The notes under the pieces were generated by a model. It made no database searches. It was not told where the DNA came from and saw only the letters and a program-made list of their open reading frames with translations. A stretch of 64,000 nucleotides of DNA from Bartonella sp. ML70XJBT.G (GTDB lineage: Bacteria; Pseudomonadota; Alphaproteobacteria; Rhizobiales; Rhizobiaceae), in NCBI RefSeq assembly GCF_028618575.1, contig NZ_JAQITA010000011.1, positions 1 to 64,000 of the forward strand. The letters run 5' to 3'. Shown one piece after another: positions 1 through 9,842 of the stretch; position 1 is the stretch's first letter; each line of letters begins with the position of its first letter. The position numbers were made by a program, and so were the translations under genes.

Positions 1-324
1 TTGTGCTGAGACTGTTGTGCTTTAAGATGCTGTGATAATCCATCTTCAGATGGTGAAAAGTGTTTTTGGGCGATTTCCAAACGAGAGCTTGTTTATAGGG
101 ATTTTGCTGATTGGTGAGAGAAATATCCTCAAAGAAAGAACTGCAGAATGAATATTTTATCCCACGAGGTTTGTTTATAAAGTGCTCTATAATACTTGTT
201 TGTTTACATCCTGTCATGAAATTTGAAAATATTTTCTTTTTGCTGAAAAGCGTGTTACCAGTCGTTTTGATCAATATGTTTCTTCTTTTTTGTATCAGAA
301 AATTTAAACAGAGGCTTTGTAAGA
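1..324. other. Intergenic stretch before pyrF, no supported gene
   Basis: I see no convincing gene here. An open frame at 111-347 overlaps the pyrF start and has no recognisable family; its composition looks like AT-rich noncoding DNA. The upstream gene is outside the window. Confidence 0.4.
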
Positions 325-1170
325 ATGTTTTGTTCCCGTTTTTTTAAAAATCGTGAAATCTATGGACCGCTTTGTGTTGGTTTTGACCCGAGCCATAAAG
401 TTTTGCAATCATGGAGTTTGAGCCCTGATGATAGGGGACTTAGAGATTATTGTGATATCCTTTTAACAGCGGTTGTGGGCAATGCGGGTATTATAAAGCC
501 GCAAGTGGCATTTTTTGAATTGTATGGTGTGGAAGGTCTTCGAGTTCTGAAAGAGCTTATAGAAAATGCACGGGAACAAGGTTTATTGGTGATCGCTGAT
601 GCAAAAAGAGGGGATATTGGTTCTACCGTTGAAGCATATGGTCAAGCTTGGCTTGGTTCAAACAGTGCTTTTAAAGCAGATGCCATAACCGCCAATGCTT
701 TTCTTGGTTTTGATGCTCTTATTCCGATGATAAAAATTGCAGAAGAAACAGCAACAACAGTTTTTGTGGTTGTGCAATCCTCAAATCCAGAAGGTAAGGA
801 TATTCGTAATGCCCGCATTGGTGATCAAACAGTCTCTGTTCATTTGGCACAGCGCATTTGTGACTATAATAGCCAGTCTTTGGGAAAAAATCATGCTGTT
901 GGTCCTATTGGCGCGGTTGTGGGAGCAACTCTGGGCAGTGAAGCAAAAGAGACAATCGAACAATTAAAAAATTGCTTGTTTCTTGTTCCAGGTATTGGTG
1001 CTCAGGGAGGGACGATCACACAACTGACAAATCAGTTTCCTCAAAAGCTATGGCAGAATATTATTCCTTCTATTTCAAGAGCCATTACCGATGCTGGTCC
1101 AAAGAGTGTTGATTTAAAAATGCACATTCATGATTTTGCCGAGCAGGCTAAAAATACGCTTATGTTTTAA
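325..1170 (+). CDS. pyrF: Orotidine 5'-phosphate decarboxylase (PyrF, subfamily 2)
   Basis: Decarboxylates OMP to UMP, the last step of de novo pyrimidine synthesis, in the cytosol. The 281-residue product has the long form typical of the PyrF subfamily 2 (core about 270 residues) rather than the short E. coli form. The active-site signature DAKRGDIGST with its Lys/Asp charge network is at about residues 92-101, preceded by VGFDPS near the N terminus, and the phosphate-binding end VPGIGAQGG is at about residues 224-232. The ATG at 325 is the first start that keeps the N-terminal strand; no strong ribosome-binding site precedes it. The gene stands alone, with hisS about 700 bases downstream. 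Confidence 0.95.
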   Translation: MFCSRFFKNREIYGPLCVGFDPSHKVLQSWSLSPDDRGLRDYCDILLTAVVGNAGIIKPQVAFFELYGVEGLRVLKELIENAREQGLLVIADAKRGDIGSTVEAYGQAWLGSNSAFKADAITANAFLGFDALIPMIKIAEETATTVFVVVQSSNPEGKDIRNARIGDQTVSVHLAQRICDYNSQSLGKNHAVGPIGAVVGATLGSEAKETIEQLKNCLFLVPGIGAQGGTITQLTNQFPQKLWQNIIPSISRAITDAGPKSVDLKMHIHDFAEQAKNTLMF

Positions 1171-1863
1171 AGATTTTTGCATAGACAAAAAATTGGAGAA
1201 TCCTCATAAAAGAAGACTTTTTCGAGGAGAAAGCTTCTGTTTTGCTAAAATCAATCCTTGTTTTCCTTTTTTTAGGCTGGGAGAGGGATATACATGCAAA
1301 AGACGGGCTTTGGAAGAGGGAAAGCGTTGTTAGATAATAGAGATTACTTATTGCCTCACGCCTTGTTTCTCTCATTTAATACTCAATATGTAAACCTTAT
1401 AATATCTTGTATCGCTATCCTAAACAACGCTGTTTTACGGCATAATGAGATCATTTCTGTTTTTGCATATTGAAAGAGAATTCAAAATGTCCCAAGATTC
1501 TTTCATTTCAAATCTCATCCCATGATGAATGAAGAAAAATCATGTCTCTTGTATGCACAAGTTTTGCAATAAAAATACTTGAAGATAAGGAATAAAAAGG
1601 CTTGTTATGAATCGACTCAAGACAAGGGCGCGGTGACGATCTTGGAGGGCAGAGAGAATAAAGGTGTCGTTCATAGCTTCATGCTACAAATTTTTGTAGA
1701 GCCGATTATCTCAAGGCAATTGACATTTCCTTTGTAAAGCAAAGGTTGGTGTGTGTTACACTGGTGTCTATGAGGCTTATCATTGAGAAAGCTATTGCAG
1801 GGTTTATTGCTATAAGATAAGACACATAATATCTGTAAAGACAAATTGTTGTTAGAGAATCCT
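1171..1863. other. Long intergenic region between pyrF and hisS
   Basis: About 690 bases without a supportable gene. Small open frames exist on both strands but show no family similarity and no good start context. The hisS promoter must lie at the right end, but I could not pick a convincing pair of boxes. Confidence 0.4.
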
Positions 1864-3351
1864 ATGTCATCATTACCGGAAAAAACCAAAGCACGTTTAC
1901 CTCGTGGTTTTGTGGATCGCACGAGTGCACAATTATATGCAACGGAGACCATGATTGCTCAGATTCGTGAAGTTTATGAACTTTATGGTTTTGAAGCGCT
2001 GGAAACACCGATTTTTGAATATACGGATGTGTTGGGAAAGTTTTTACCTGATGCAGATCGTCCAAATGCAGGGGTTTTTTCGCTGCAAGATGATGATGAG
2101 CAATGGATGTCTTTGCGTTATGATCTCACCGCACCTCTTGCTCGTTATTTTGCAGAGAATTTTGAAACTTTGCCAAAACCTTATCGCAGTTATCGCTTGG
2201 GCTTTGTGTTCCGCAATGAAAAACCTGGACCAGGGCGATTTCGGCAATTTATGCAGTTTGATGCTGATATTGTTGGTACACCAACCGTTGCTGCGGATGC
2301 CGAAATTTGTATGATGGCAGCTGATAGTTTGGAAAAATTGGGCTTTCAGCATGATGACTATGCTATTCGGCTCAACAACCGAAAAATTCTCGAGGGGGTC
2401 TTAGAGTTGATTGGTTTGCAGGGGGATGATCAAGTTGAAAAGCGCTTAAGTGTTCTTCGTGCAATGGATAAACTGGATAAGTTTGGTCTTGAAGGGGTGC
2501 GTTTGCTGTTGGGCAAAGGGCGTTTGGATGAAAGTGGTGATTTTACAAAAGGTGCACAGCTTAAAGATAAAGAGATAGATCGTATTCTTTCTTTACTCAC
2601 CGTAGAAGCTGAAACGGCAGAGGAAACGCTTGATGCTCTTAGACAAGTTGTTGATCAGAGTGAGCAAGGGCTTGAAGGGGTGCGTGAGCTTGAGGAGATG
2701 CAGGAAATCTTTGCTGCAAATGATGCTCAAAACCGCATCAAAATTGACCCCTCGGTGGTGCGGGGGTTGGAATATTATACGGGACCTGTTTTTGAGGCTG
2801 CTTTGCTTTTTGATGTTCTCAATGATGATGGACAAAAAGTTGTTTTTGGTTCCGTTGGTGGTGGGGGGCGCTATGATGGCTTGGTGGCGCGCTTTCGTGG
2901 GGAAAATATTCCAGCAACAGGTTTTTCTATTGGTATTTCACGCTTAATCGCTGCTTTGCAGAATCTTGGCAAATTGCCTGTCAAAGAAAAGACGGGGCCT
3001 GTTGTGGTGCTGATGATGGATAAAGAACCAGAAATGGTTGCGCGTTATCAAAAAATGGTCATGCAATTGCGTAATGCTGGAATTTGTACTGAACTCTATT
3101 TGGGGGCAGCAGGGATGAAGGCGCAGATGAAATATGCTGATCGCCGCCAAGCACCTTGTGTGGTTATCCAAGGTTCACAAGAGCGCGAGAGTGGAAAAAT
3201 ACAGATCAAGGATTTGATTGAAGGGGCGCGGTTATCCCATGAAATCAAAGATAATCAAACATGGCGTGAAAGCAGACCAGCGCAAGTGATGGTTGATGAA
3301 GAGCAATTGGTCCAAACCGTACAGGATATTTTGGCTGCCCAAAGGCGGTAA
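1864..3351 (+). CDS. hisS: Histidyl-tRNA synthetase
   Basis: Charges tRNA-His with histidine. This is a class II aminoacyl-tRNA synthetase. Motif 2 is the [14 protein letters not shown] stretch, the histidine-specific HisA signature [12 protein letters not shown] is in the middle, and motif 3 with [10 protein letters not shown] and GFSIGISRL follows. A C-terminal anticodon-binding domain completes it. The frame is open from TTG 1846, but I place the start at ATG 1864 because the upstream residues do not belong to the family; this gives 495 residues. In related Rhizobiales hisS is often followed by hisZ-hisG; here no his genes follow, in line with the reduced amino-acid synthesis of Bartonella. 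Confidence 0.95.
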   Translation: MSSLPEKTKARLPRGFVDRTSAQLYATETMIAQIREVYELYGFEALETPIFEYTDVLGKFLPDADRPNAGVFSLQDDDEQWMSLRYDLTAPLARYFAENFETLPKPYRSYRLGFVFRNEKPGPGRFRQFMQFDADIVGTPTVAADAEICMMAADSLEKLGFQHDDYAIRLNNRKILEGVLELIGLQGDDQVEKRLSVLRAMDKLDKFGLEGVRLLLGKGRLDESGDFTKGAQLKDKEIDRILSLLTVEAETAEETLDALRQVVDQSEQGLEGVRELEEMQEIFAANDAQNRIKIDPSVVRGLEYYTGPVFEAALLFDVLNDDGQKVVFGSVGGGGRYDGLVARFRGENIPATGFSIGISRLIAALQNLGKLPVKEKTGPVVVLMMDKEPEMVARYQKMVMQLRNAGICTELYLGAAGMKAQMKYADRRQAPCVVIQGSQERESGKIQIKDLIEGARLSHEIKDNQTWRESRPAQVMVDEEQLVQTVQDILAAQRR

Positions 3352-3891
3352 AAGTTTAAAAAAACATTCGGCTGGATTTTTGTCATTCTCTTTTAAGGAT
3401 TTGTACTTTGCACATTTGAATGTGCTTATGCACAAGGGCATAAGTTGTAGTGCTTTTTTTGGCTTGTGCTGGATAAACAAGAAATGTTTTTTAGGGGTAA
3501 AGGCGTTTTATGTACTATCACCAGCCCTTTCGAAGGGATGATGAGGGCATTTTCGTGAACAAAACATGCGGGAAAGTCATCTCACTTGTATCATTCCCTT
3601 TAGTAAAGGGAAGGTGTCATTCATCTTGGTTTAAACATTTGTTTTCTCACCTGCTTGTATAAAATTCTTTGGTTTTCTTGTGCACTATACAGAATTTAGC
3701 ATGTGCGGATTATGGGAGAGACCGAGAGCATTTTCTCTCAAAGATTTGTTCGTGTTTCACAAAACAATGAAAAAACTTAAATCGAACAATTTTTGACAGC
3801 AAAATATTGCATCAATTGGAAGCTGCTATAATAGTAACTAATTGATAATATTTATTTTTTTACAAAATGAATTGCTTAGTGGAGAAATACA
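3352..3891. other. Intergenic region with two short palindromes
   Basis: No gene is supported. Two perfect hairpins occur: CCCTTTCGAAGGG at 3525-3537 and TTCCCTTTAGTAAAGGGAA at 3594-3612. Neither has a clear U-tract, so I do not call them terminators. The promoter for the 3892 gene should lie at the right end. Confidence 0.4.
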
Positions 3892-4422
3892 ATGGTTCAA
3901 TATGATTTTACTGTGCTTTATGAAAGAAATCCTTTTATTCTTAAAAGGCCTGAGGATATTGGCAAATCATTTAAGCTTCCTCCCTCACATTTTGGCTTTG
4001 AAGATCTTCCGCAAATTACCTTTTCGGGAGCGCCTGAGAGCCGGAGGATGATTGGTGGGCTCTCATTTGTTGGATTAAAGAGTTTTTTTGTTATGTTGTG
4101 GCAAGTGGCGAAAATATCAGAGGAAGATGAGATGGATTTATGGTTTGATCAGGTTACATTAGATCATGATGTTCTTGATGAATTTTTGGATTGCGATTTT
4201 TCAACGCAAGAATCGCACTATCTTAGTTTTGAAAGTTTTAAAAAAGGTCTCAACGAATTAGAACGTTACAAAATTATTGCCAAGGGGATAAAAGAAGGGT
4301 GCTATTTCATAAATCCAGATATCTTTGGACTTCCTGAAGGTGATGAAGATTTTGAGTTCTCTGAAGAGGAAGAAGAGAATACATTGTTTACTGTAGAACA
4401 CCCAAATAAACGACTGCTTTAG
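3892..4422 (+). CDS. Hypothetical protein with acidic tail, possibly winged-helix
   Basis: The 176-residue protein is not one I can name. Start ATG 3892 is preceded by GTGGAGAAATACA, a fair ribosome-binding site. The C-terminal half (about residues 110-150) reads like a helix-turn-strand segment, with LERYKIIAKGIKEGCYF resembling the wing region of replication-initiator or MarR-like winged helices; this is only a pattern impression. Residues about 150-170 form a very acidic stretch rich in Glu and Asp. No signal peptide or membrane segment is seen. The stop codon lies inside the terminator hairpin at 4410-4435. Codon use looks ordinary for the window. Confidence 0.6.
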   Translation: MVQYDFTVLYERNPFILKRPEDIGKSFKLPPSHFGFEDLPQITFSGAPESRRMIGGLSFVGLKSFFVMLWQVAKISEEDEMDLWFDQVTLDHDVLDEFLDCDFSTQESHYLSFESFKKGLNELERYKIIAKGIKEGCYFINPDIFGLPEGDEDFEFSEEEEENTLFTVEHPNKRLL

Positions 4423-4435
4423 CGGTCGTTCTTTT
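4410..4435 (+). terminator. Rho-independent terminator overlapping the stop codon
   Basis: AACGACTGCT, TT loop, AGCGGTCGTT (one G-U pair), then CTTTT. The TAG stop of the 3892 gene sits in the loop and stem. Confidence 0.7.
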
Positions 4436-4872
4436 CAAAGAATCTTCATTTTGAGGGCCAGTGTCTTTAAAGAGACAGTTTAAAGTATATGGTTATTCTT
4501 TACCGCAGCAAAATTGATCCTTTTGCGAGGGAGTATATATTGCTTTATTATAGGGCTATGGTTGAGGGGAGTATGTTTTTTGAGGGGGGAGAAAAATTTG
4601 TTAAGGGTGTTGATGGAGGCTGAGATGCGTTGGTCGCATATTCTTGTTATGTAATATTGGACCATATTTTCATTTATAATAATCCCCCAATATTGTCAGT
4701 TTCTTCCCTATTGCGTCCATCAAAACCATTTGCACGTTACAAGCGGAATGAGCGTGTGCGAAAAATCATAGAGGAAAGGCGTAAAATGCTTCTCGTCAAT
4801 CGTTTCAGGTGCAGGTATTGCAAATATGAGGTATGACAAATTTTTCAATTTATCATTCATAAAACACAAAAA

Positions 4873-4902
4873 ACATAAACTCCTTCTGAGGAAGGAGTTT
4901 AT
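4873..4902 (-). terminator. Terminator hairpin of the decayed peroxiredoxin copy
   Basis: CATAAACTCCTTC / GAAGGAGTTTATG stem with a short loop; read on the minus strand it is followed by TTTTTTGTGTTTT. It is the duplicate of the hairpin at 5513-5542. Confidence 0.7.
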
Positions 4903-4945
4903 GCTAGAAAGTTTGCATTTGATAACTGTATAATTAGTCTTCAAA

Positions 4946-5262
4946 TTAATTTTTCAAGGTTTTTAAAACATTTTGTGGTGAAGAAATTTCGTAAGGATCT
5001 ATTGTGCAATTGTCTGCAAAACCTGGTTCTTCAAACCATTGTTCAACGACACCATCATTAATTACAGCGGCATAACGCCATGAGCGCATGCCAAAACCAA
5101 TATTGTCTTTTGCAACCAGCATACCCATTTTGCGGGTGAATTTACCAAACCATCAGGAATTAATTTGATGTTTTTGATACCTTGCGCTTTGCTCCAAGCA
5201 TTCATGATAAAAGCATCGTGACGGAAGGGCAATAAATTTCATCAATGCCAATTCTTGCACGT
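4946..5262 (-). pseudogene. Truncated, frameshifted peroxiredoxin copy
   Basis: The minus-strand sequence matches the 3' part of the neighbouring peroxiredoxin gene (5585-6109) almost base for base. The last 60 residues remain open. Upstream there is a one-base loss at about 5147-5156 and another length change at about 5217-5225, so the frame is broken, and similarity stops near 5262 before the catalytic PGAFTPTCS region. The copy therefore lacks the peroxidatic cysteine and cannot be functional. Confidence 0.85.
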
Positions 5263-5512
5263 ACATATTGGATCATATCTTCATTTATAATGATGATTTA
5301 TCGTTATTCATATTGAATCATACCCTCAATATTGTCAGTTTCTTCCCTGTTGCGTCCATCAAAACCATTTGCACGTTACAAGCGGAATGAGCGTGTGGAT
5401 AAAATTATAGAGGAAAGGCGTAAAATGCTTCTCGTCAATCGTTTCAGGCGCAGGTGTTGCAAATATGAGGGATGACAAATTTTTCAATTTATCATTCATA
5501 AAACACAAAAAA

Positions 5513-5542
5513 CATAAACTCCTTCCTAAGAAGGAGTTTATG
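5513..5542 (-). terminator. Terminator of the peroxiredoxin gene
   Basis: Perfect stem CATAAACTCCTTC / GAAGGAGTTTATG with a four-base loop. On the minus strand it is followed by a T-rich run, so it ends the gene at 5585. Confidence 0.75.
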
Positions 5543-5584
5543 CTAGAAAGTTTGCATTTGATAACTGTATAATTAGTCTTCAAA

Positions 5585-6109
5585 TTAACTTTTCAAGGTT
5601 TTTAAAATATTTTGTGGTGAAGAAATTTCGTAGGGGTCTGTTGTACAATTGTCTGCAAAACCTGGTTCTTCAAACCATTGTTCAACGACACCATCATTAA
5701 TCACAGCAGCATAACGCCATGAGCGCATGCCAAAACCAATATTGTCTTTTGCAACCAGCATACCCATTTTGCGGGTGAATTCACCAGAGCCATCAGGAAT
5801 TAATTTGACATTTTTGATACCTTGCGCTTTGCCCCAAGCATTCATGACAAAAGCATCATTGACGGAAAGGCAATAAATTTCATCAATGCCAACTTTTTTA
5901 AATTCATCATAGAGTTTTTCAAAATCAGGAAGCTGAAAGGTTGAGCAAGTGGGAGTAAAGGCTCCAGGAAGAGAAAAAAGAATGACCCGTTTTCCTTTAA
6001 AATATGCATCGCTGTTTACGTCTTGCCAGCGATAAGGATTATCTCCATCAACCGATTCATCACGCACACGCGTATGGAAGGTGGTGTTGGGAACTGTTCT
6101 TTTCATCAT
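5585..6109 (-). CDS. Peroxiredoxin, Prx5/AhpE-like (redoxin family)
   Basis: Thiol peroxidase that reduces hydrogen peroxide and organic peroxides. The 174-residue protein has the Prx5-type active site PGAFTPTCS, with the peroxidatic cysteine at residue 55, and the downstream SVNDAFVMNAW block typical of the Prx5/hybrid group. Other cysteines are near residues 80 and 150, so either could act as a resolving residue. The start ATG 6109 follows AGGAGCATAGTT on the minus strand. It is a single gene with its own terminator at 5513-5542, and its 3' half is duplicated just downstream as a pseudogene. Confidence 0.88.
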   Translation of the reverse strand: MMKRTVPNTTFHTRVRDESVDGDNPYRWQDVNSDAYFKGKRVILFSLPGAFTPTCSTFQLPDFEKLYDEFKKVGIDEIYCLSVNDAFVMNAWGKAQGIKNVKLIPDGSGEFTRKMGMLVAKDNIGFGMRSWRYAAVINDGVVEQWFEEPGFADNCTTDPYEISSPQNILKTLKS

Positions 6110-6312
6110 AACTATGCTCCTGTCTTCTTTATGAAATTTATGTTTTCAGCAGTCTTGGTATTTAACGACTCTTTAAGAGGGCGCCTTAAATAATCCTTGC
6201 TTTTCCGTTTAAGTGTGCAAGTATTTCGTTACCTCGTCAAGTAGAATTAACGATCGACTTTGACCGATATTCACTTTAAAATTAAAGAAAATATTTTAAA
6301 GGCGTTTTTGTG

Positions 6313-7938
6313 ATGATAACGACAGTTTTAACCATGGCTTTTCCAGATCAAAGACTGGGAACGTCTGGTTTACGCAAGAAAGTGTCGGTTTTTCAACAGC
6401 CCCATTATGTGGAAAATTTTATACAGTCTGTTTTTAACGCTATTGGCTCTGTTGAAGGAAAACTGCTTATTCTTGGAGGCGATGGGCGCTATTTCAACCA
6501 CACTCTTTTACAAACGGTCTTGAAAATGGCGGCGGCTCATGGTGTTGCTTGTGTGAAGGTGGGAAGAGGGGGCATTCTTTCCACACCGGCGGTTTCACAT
6601 CTTATTCGTAAAACCCATGCTTATGGGGGATTTATTCTTTCCGCAAGTCATAATCCTGGGGGAAAAGAGGGCGATTGTGGTATCAAATATAATATTGCTA
6701 ATGGTGGACCTGCTCCCGAAGCTCTATGTGAAGCTATTTTTTCAGCCTCACAACAACTTTCTTGTTATAAAATTTTTGAGGCTGCAGATGTTGATTTAGA
6801 GAGAGAAGGTACAACTTTTCTAGGATCTATGCGGATTGATATCATTGACCCTGTAGCGGATTATGTTGCTTTGATGCAGGAGATTTTTGACTTTGATTGC
6901 ATTGCTCAAGCTGTGGAGAGAGGGCTTAGTTTGCGATTTGATGCCATGCATGCGGTCACAGGGCCTTATGCTCATGCAATTTTTGAAAAATGTTTAGGAT
7001 TTCCTGAAGGAACGGTGGTCAATGGCATTCCTTTACCAGATTTTGGAGGGGGGCATCCAGATCCTAATTTGGTTTATGCTAAAGATCTTTATGATTTATT
7101 GATGTCTGATCAAGCACCTGATATGGGGGCAGCATCGGATGGGGATGGAGATCGTAATCTTATTATTGGGCGTGGGCAATTTGTCACGCCTTCTGATTCC
7201 TTGGCTATTATGGTTGAGCATGCCCATCTGATTAAAGGTTATCGCCAAGGTATTGTGGGGATTGCGCGTTCTATGCCAACAACGCGTGCTGTTGATTTGG
7301 TTGCTAAAAAAAGAGGATTAAATTGTTTTGAAACACCAACGGGGTGGAAATTTTTTGGATCGCTTTTGGATGCGGGAAAGGTGACTTTTTGTGGTGAAGA
7401 AAGTTTTGGAACCGGTTCTTACCATATTCGCGAAAAGGATGGTTTGTGGGCTGTATTATTTTGGTTAAATCTTTTAGCTCTCACAGGAAAATCTGTTGCA
7501 GAGATTGTGCAGCAGTATTGGAAAAACTATGGGCGTTTTTACACGTTACGTTATGATTATGAGAGCGTGGAGAGTGATAAAGCAGAAGCGCTTATAGAGC
7601 AATTGCGTGCGGATTTACCACAAGTGAGAGCGGAAATTGCTGGGTTGCGGGTGGAAAAAGCAGACGATTTTACCTATTATGATCCCGTTGATCAGAGTGT
7701 GAGTACCAAGCAGGGTATACGTGTTTTTTTTGAGAATGGCGCACGGCTTGTGGTCCGCTTATCGGGGACAGGAACGTTGGGTGCTACTTTACGGCTTTAT
7801 TTTGAACAATTTGAGGGGGATCCTTGTAAACATCATCAAGATCCGCAAAAAGTGCTCCACCCTATACAAAGGGCAGCACTGGAATGGTTGAACATAGAGC
7901 AGAAATTGGGGCGCAAGCATCCTGATATTATCACATGA
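6313..7938 (+). CDS. pgm: Phosphoglucomutase (alpha-D-glucose)
   Basis: Interconverts glucose 1-phosphate and glucose 6-phosphate, feeding polysaccharide and envelope precursor synthesis. Visible features are GTSGLRKK at about residues 16-23, the phosphoserine loop SASHNPGG at about 113-120, the metal-binding loop ASDGDGDRN at about 275-283, the sugar-binding GEESFGTGS, and the C-terminal phosphate-binding RLSGTGT. About 541 residues is normal for this family. An in-frame GTG at 6310 lies directly before ATG 6313; I prefer the ATG. The gene is divergent from the peroxiredoxin. Confidence 0.95.
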   Translation: MITTVLTMAFPDQRLGTSGLRKKVSVFQQPHYVENFIQSVFNAIGSVEGKLLILGGDGRYFNHTLLQTVLKMAAAHGVACVKVGRGGILSTPAVSHLIRKTHAYGGFILSASHNPGGKEGDCGIKYNIANGGPAPEALCEAIFSASQQLSCYKIFEAADVDLEREGTTFLGSMRIDIIDPVADYVALMQEIFDFDCIAQAVERGLSLRFDAMHAVTGPYAHAIFEKCLGFPEGTVVNGIPLPDFGGGHPDPNLVYAKDLYDLLMSDQAPDMGAASDGDGDRNLIIGRGQFVTPSDSLAIMVEHAHLIKGYRQGIVGIARSMPTTRAVDLVAKKRGLNCFETPTGWKFFGSLLDAGKVTFCGEESFGTGSYHIREKDGLWAVLFWLNLLALTGKSVAEIVQQYWKNYGRFYTLRYDYESVESDKAEALIEQLRADLPQVRAEIAGLRVEKADDFTYYDPVDQSVSTKQGIRVFFENGARLVVRLSGTGTLGATLRLYFEQFEGDPCKHHQDPQKVLHPIQRAALEWLNIEQKLGRKHPDIIT

Positions 7939-8087
7939 GAGAGCTGGATTGCTTTTAAAGATACTTTGATGTCTTTGGGGAGGGGGAGTTTATTTGTTTT
8001 CTTAAAAGAGCTCGCCTTATTTTTGAGAAGATCGTATTCTTTCAAGCTGAAGCATGATTTGATTGCAAAGGCGAAATGCTGCTGACA

Positions 8088-8297
8088 AAAATGATCATAT
8101 GCGCAGCGACCAAGAGAGTCTTGAAAATCCGAAATCTGAGCGTGAAATAAACCCACTTTGTGGGTATCCCAGAATTCCGAGAGATTTTGCACTGTCCAAG
8201 TGCTTCCCAGCACTAAACGCAGAATGCTGACTAGGGTTCAGCATTTTCAAGCTTTCGGAATACCAATGCGAGGGTACTCGCAACCGGCGGAGGAAAA
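8088..8297 (+). ncRNA. Decayed Brt-like RNA leader
   Basis: Matches the Brt-type leaders at 8836, 15165 and 15945, including the CCCACTTTGTGGG hairpin and the pair ATTCCGAGAG / CTTTCGGAAT. The promoter seen before the intact copies is missing here and the 5' stem is weakened, so it is probably a relic. Confidence 0.6.
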
Positions 8298-8676
8298 ATG
8301 CAGACCAGAAATCCTCATAACGATATTTTCATTGACAAATTCATTGGCAAAAAATTCGCTTCAGACGAAACATGCTGAAAATGTCTCAAAAACAATTAGA
8401 ACAGTCTTTAGGAGTAAGCTTCCAGCAAATTCAAAAATATGAAACAGGATTAAATCGTGTTGGAGCTGGGCGTTAAAGGAAATTGCCGATATCTTAAATG
8501 TTCCCATTGCCTTTTTTTACGCCGATCTCTTCACAAAACAACACACTCCCACCCATCATGATGAAGTCATCTCAAGCAGAGAAGAATATCTGCTGCTCAA
8601 AAGATTTCGCGTTCTCACCTCGATAAAACGCAGAGCGATTTTACAATTACTTTCTGAACCAAATGAAAGCTTTTAA
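8298..8676 (+). pseudogene. XRE-family regulator gene, frameshifted twice
   Basis: Homologous along its length to the intact regulator at 9052-9432. One A is lost in the AAAAAAATTCGC run (about 8349), and one T is lost at GCGTTAAAGG (about 8474), which breaks the frame after the helix-turn-helix. The ribosome-binding site and the natural stop at 8676 remain. Its regulator function is lost. Confidence 0.85.
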
Positions 8677-8800
8677 AATCATGCGCCCCCCACAGGCTTT
8701 GTTTATCAGCATCCAGCGTATTAAAAAAGCATCCCTTTAAATGCTGATTGAATGAATAGCATGCCGCCTTTTATCTAAAGAAAAGCTGTGTTCATTTTTA

Positions 8801-8829
8801 TTGTAAATTTCCTGAAATTACTTTATAAA
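8801..8829 (+). promoter_or_regulatory. Promoter of the Brt-like RNA
   Basis: TTGTAA, 17-base spacer, TATAAA. The boxes and the spacer length are kept in the copies at 15172-15200 and 15952-15980 (TTGCCA-17-TATGAA/G), which supports the call. Confidence 0.7.
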
Positions 8830-8835
8830 TTGAGA

Positions 8836-9041
8836 GATGCTTTGATCGCATACGCGGCGATCAAGAGGGAACTGAAAGCCCCAAGCTCTAGCGTGTAAAT
8901 AGACCCACTGATGTGGGTATCCCGGGATTCCGGGAGTTTTTGCTATGTCCAGGTGTTTTAGGCACTAAAAGCAAAAAAGCTGACTAGAGCTCAGTACTTT
9001 CAGACTCCCGGAATACCAACGCGAGGGCGCTCGCAACCGGT
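8836..9041 (+). ncRNA. Brt-type structured small RNA (Bartonella regulatory transcript)
   Basis: About 205 bases between the promoter and the regulator gene. Brt RNAs of about 200 nt in tandem with XRE-type DNA-binding proteins are known from B. henselae, and this arrangement fits. Visible stems are GATCGC/GCGATC near the 5' end, CCCACTGATGTGGG, the long-range pair ATTCCGGGAGT/ACTCCCGGAAT, and GCGAGGGCGCTCGC just before the regulator's ribosome-binding site. Stem changes among the four copies are compensated (see findings). The ends are estimated from the promoter and the last hairpin. Confidence 0.75.
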
Positions 9042-9051
9042 GGGAGGGGAA

Positions 9052-9432
9052 ATGCAAGGTAAAAATCCTCATAACGACAAATTCATTGATCAATTCGTTG
9101 GCAAAAAAATTCGCTTCAGACGAAACATGCTGAAAATGTCTCAAAAACAATTAGGACAGTCGTTAGGAGTAAGCTTCCAGCAAATTCAAAAATATGAAAC
9201 AGGATTAAATCGTGTTGGAGCTGGGCGTTTAAAGGAAATTGCTGATATCTTAAATGTTCCCATTGCCTTTTTTTACGCTGATCTCTTCACACAACAACAT
9301 ACTCCCACCCATCATGATGAAGTCATCTCAAGCAGAGAAGAATATCTGCTGCTCAAAAGATTTCGCGTTCTCACCTCGATAAAACGCAGAGCGATTTTAC
9401 AACTTCTCTCTGAGCCAAGTGAAAACTTTTAA
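9052..9432 (+). CDS. XRE-family helix-turn-helix regulator, partner of Brt RNA
   Basis: A 126-residue DNA-binding protein. The HTH is at about residues 19-73 (MSQKQLGQSLGVSFQQIQKY then GRLKEIADILNVP), the Cro/C1 fold. The C-terminal half is less conserved and probably handles dimerisation. Start ATG 9052 follows GGGAGGGGAA; a GTG 12 bases upstream is less likely because the ribosome-binding site would lie inside the gene. It sits directly behind a Brt-type RNA whose last hairpin abuts the ribosome-binding site, so the RNA probably controls its expression. In B. henselae homologues regulate the badA adhesin gene; whether this copy does so is unknown. Confidence 0.88.
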   Translation: MQGKNPHNDKFIDQFVGKKIRFRRNMLKMSQKQLGQSLGVSFQQIQKYETGLNRVGAGRLKEIADILNVPIAFFYADLFTQQHTPTHHDEVISSREEYLLLKRFRVLTSIKRRAILQLLSEPSENF

Positions 9433-9533
9433 ATTATGTACTAGGGTCATATTGCCTCAATGCTTTATGCCGTTATTTTTCGCGTATTTTAATAAGCACA
9501 TCCTCCACAAGGAATAAAATGCACAATCTTAAA

Positions 9534-9842
9534 TCAATAATTCTTAAAAGCAATCAAATCACTAAATTCACCGGTTGCAGTGTTGTAACCAAAGGTATCA
9601 GCATTATTTTCCAACACTTTGCCAACGATAATCGCTGCTTCTTCACCGGAGTTGCTTGCAATTTGACGTGCTGATGCTTGGAGAATACAGTAAATGATAT
9701 GAAGCTTCTGGTTAGGATTGTTTCCTTTAACAGTCAGCGCATTTACTACACGCAACAACGCGGCTCTACTATCAGCAACCATTATTTCAGTTGTGATCAG
9801 AAGGCTGGCAATTGAAACAACATTCTGCAAAACAGAACGCTA
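9534..9842 (-). pseudogene. groEL 3' fragment, segments permuted (left copy)
   Basis: Minus-strand reading gives the GroEL segment [15 protein letters not shown] (about residues 502-520 of GroEL) followed by the earlier segment [16 protein letters not shown] to FGDLIA (about 415-493). The order is therefore the reverse of that in GroEL, as expected from a tandem duplication junction followed by deletion. There is no start region and no ATPase domain. The copy at 14157-14492 has the same permuted order. Confidence 0.85.

Larger units (their letters stand above)
4650..5890. repeat. Imperfect tandem direct repeat covering the peroxiredoxin 3' half
   Basis: Two units, about 4650-5262 and 5264-5890, share the same order: an ATATTGTCAG-containing segment, about 170 bases of noncoding DNA, a terminator hairpin, and the 3' half of a peroxiredoxin gene on the minus strand. 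Long stretches are identical. Unit 1 ends abruptly inside the gene; unit 2 continues into the full gene. Confidence 0.85.
8781..9842. repeat. Left arm of an inverted repeat around fumC-groESL
   Basis: Contains, in order, a promoter, Brt RNA, XRE regulator, a shared noncoding spacer (about 9452-9520) and a groEL fragment. The same order in reverse complement occurs at 14157-15219. Confidence 0.85.

Noticed and set aside
111-347. 78-codon open frame before pyrF
   Set aside because: Overlaps the pyrF start, lacks similarity and a good ribosome-binding site.
3525-3612. Two perfect palindromes after hisS as terminators
   Set aside because: Neither is followed by a U-tract and both are more than 170 bases from the stop codon.
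4720-4944. 74-codon minus frame, repeated at 5359-5583
   Set aside because: Conservation is explained by the tandem duplication; the frame spans the terminator of the peroxiredoxin gene.
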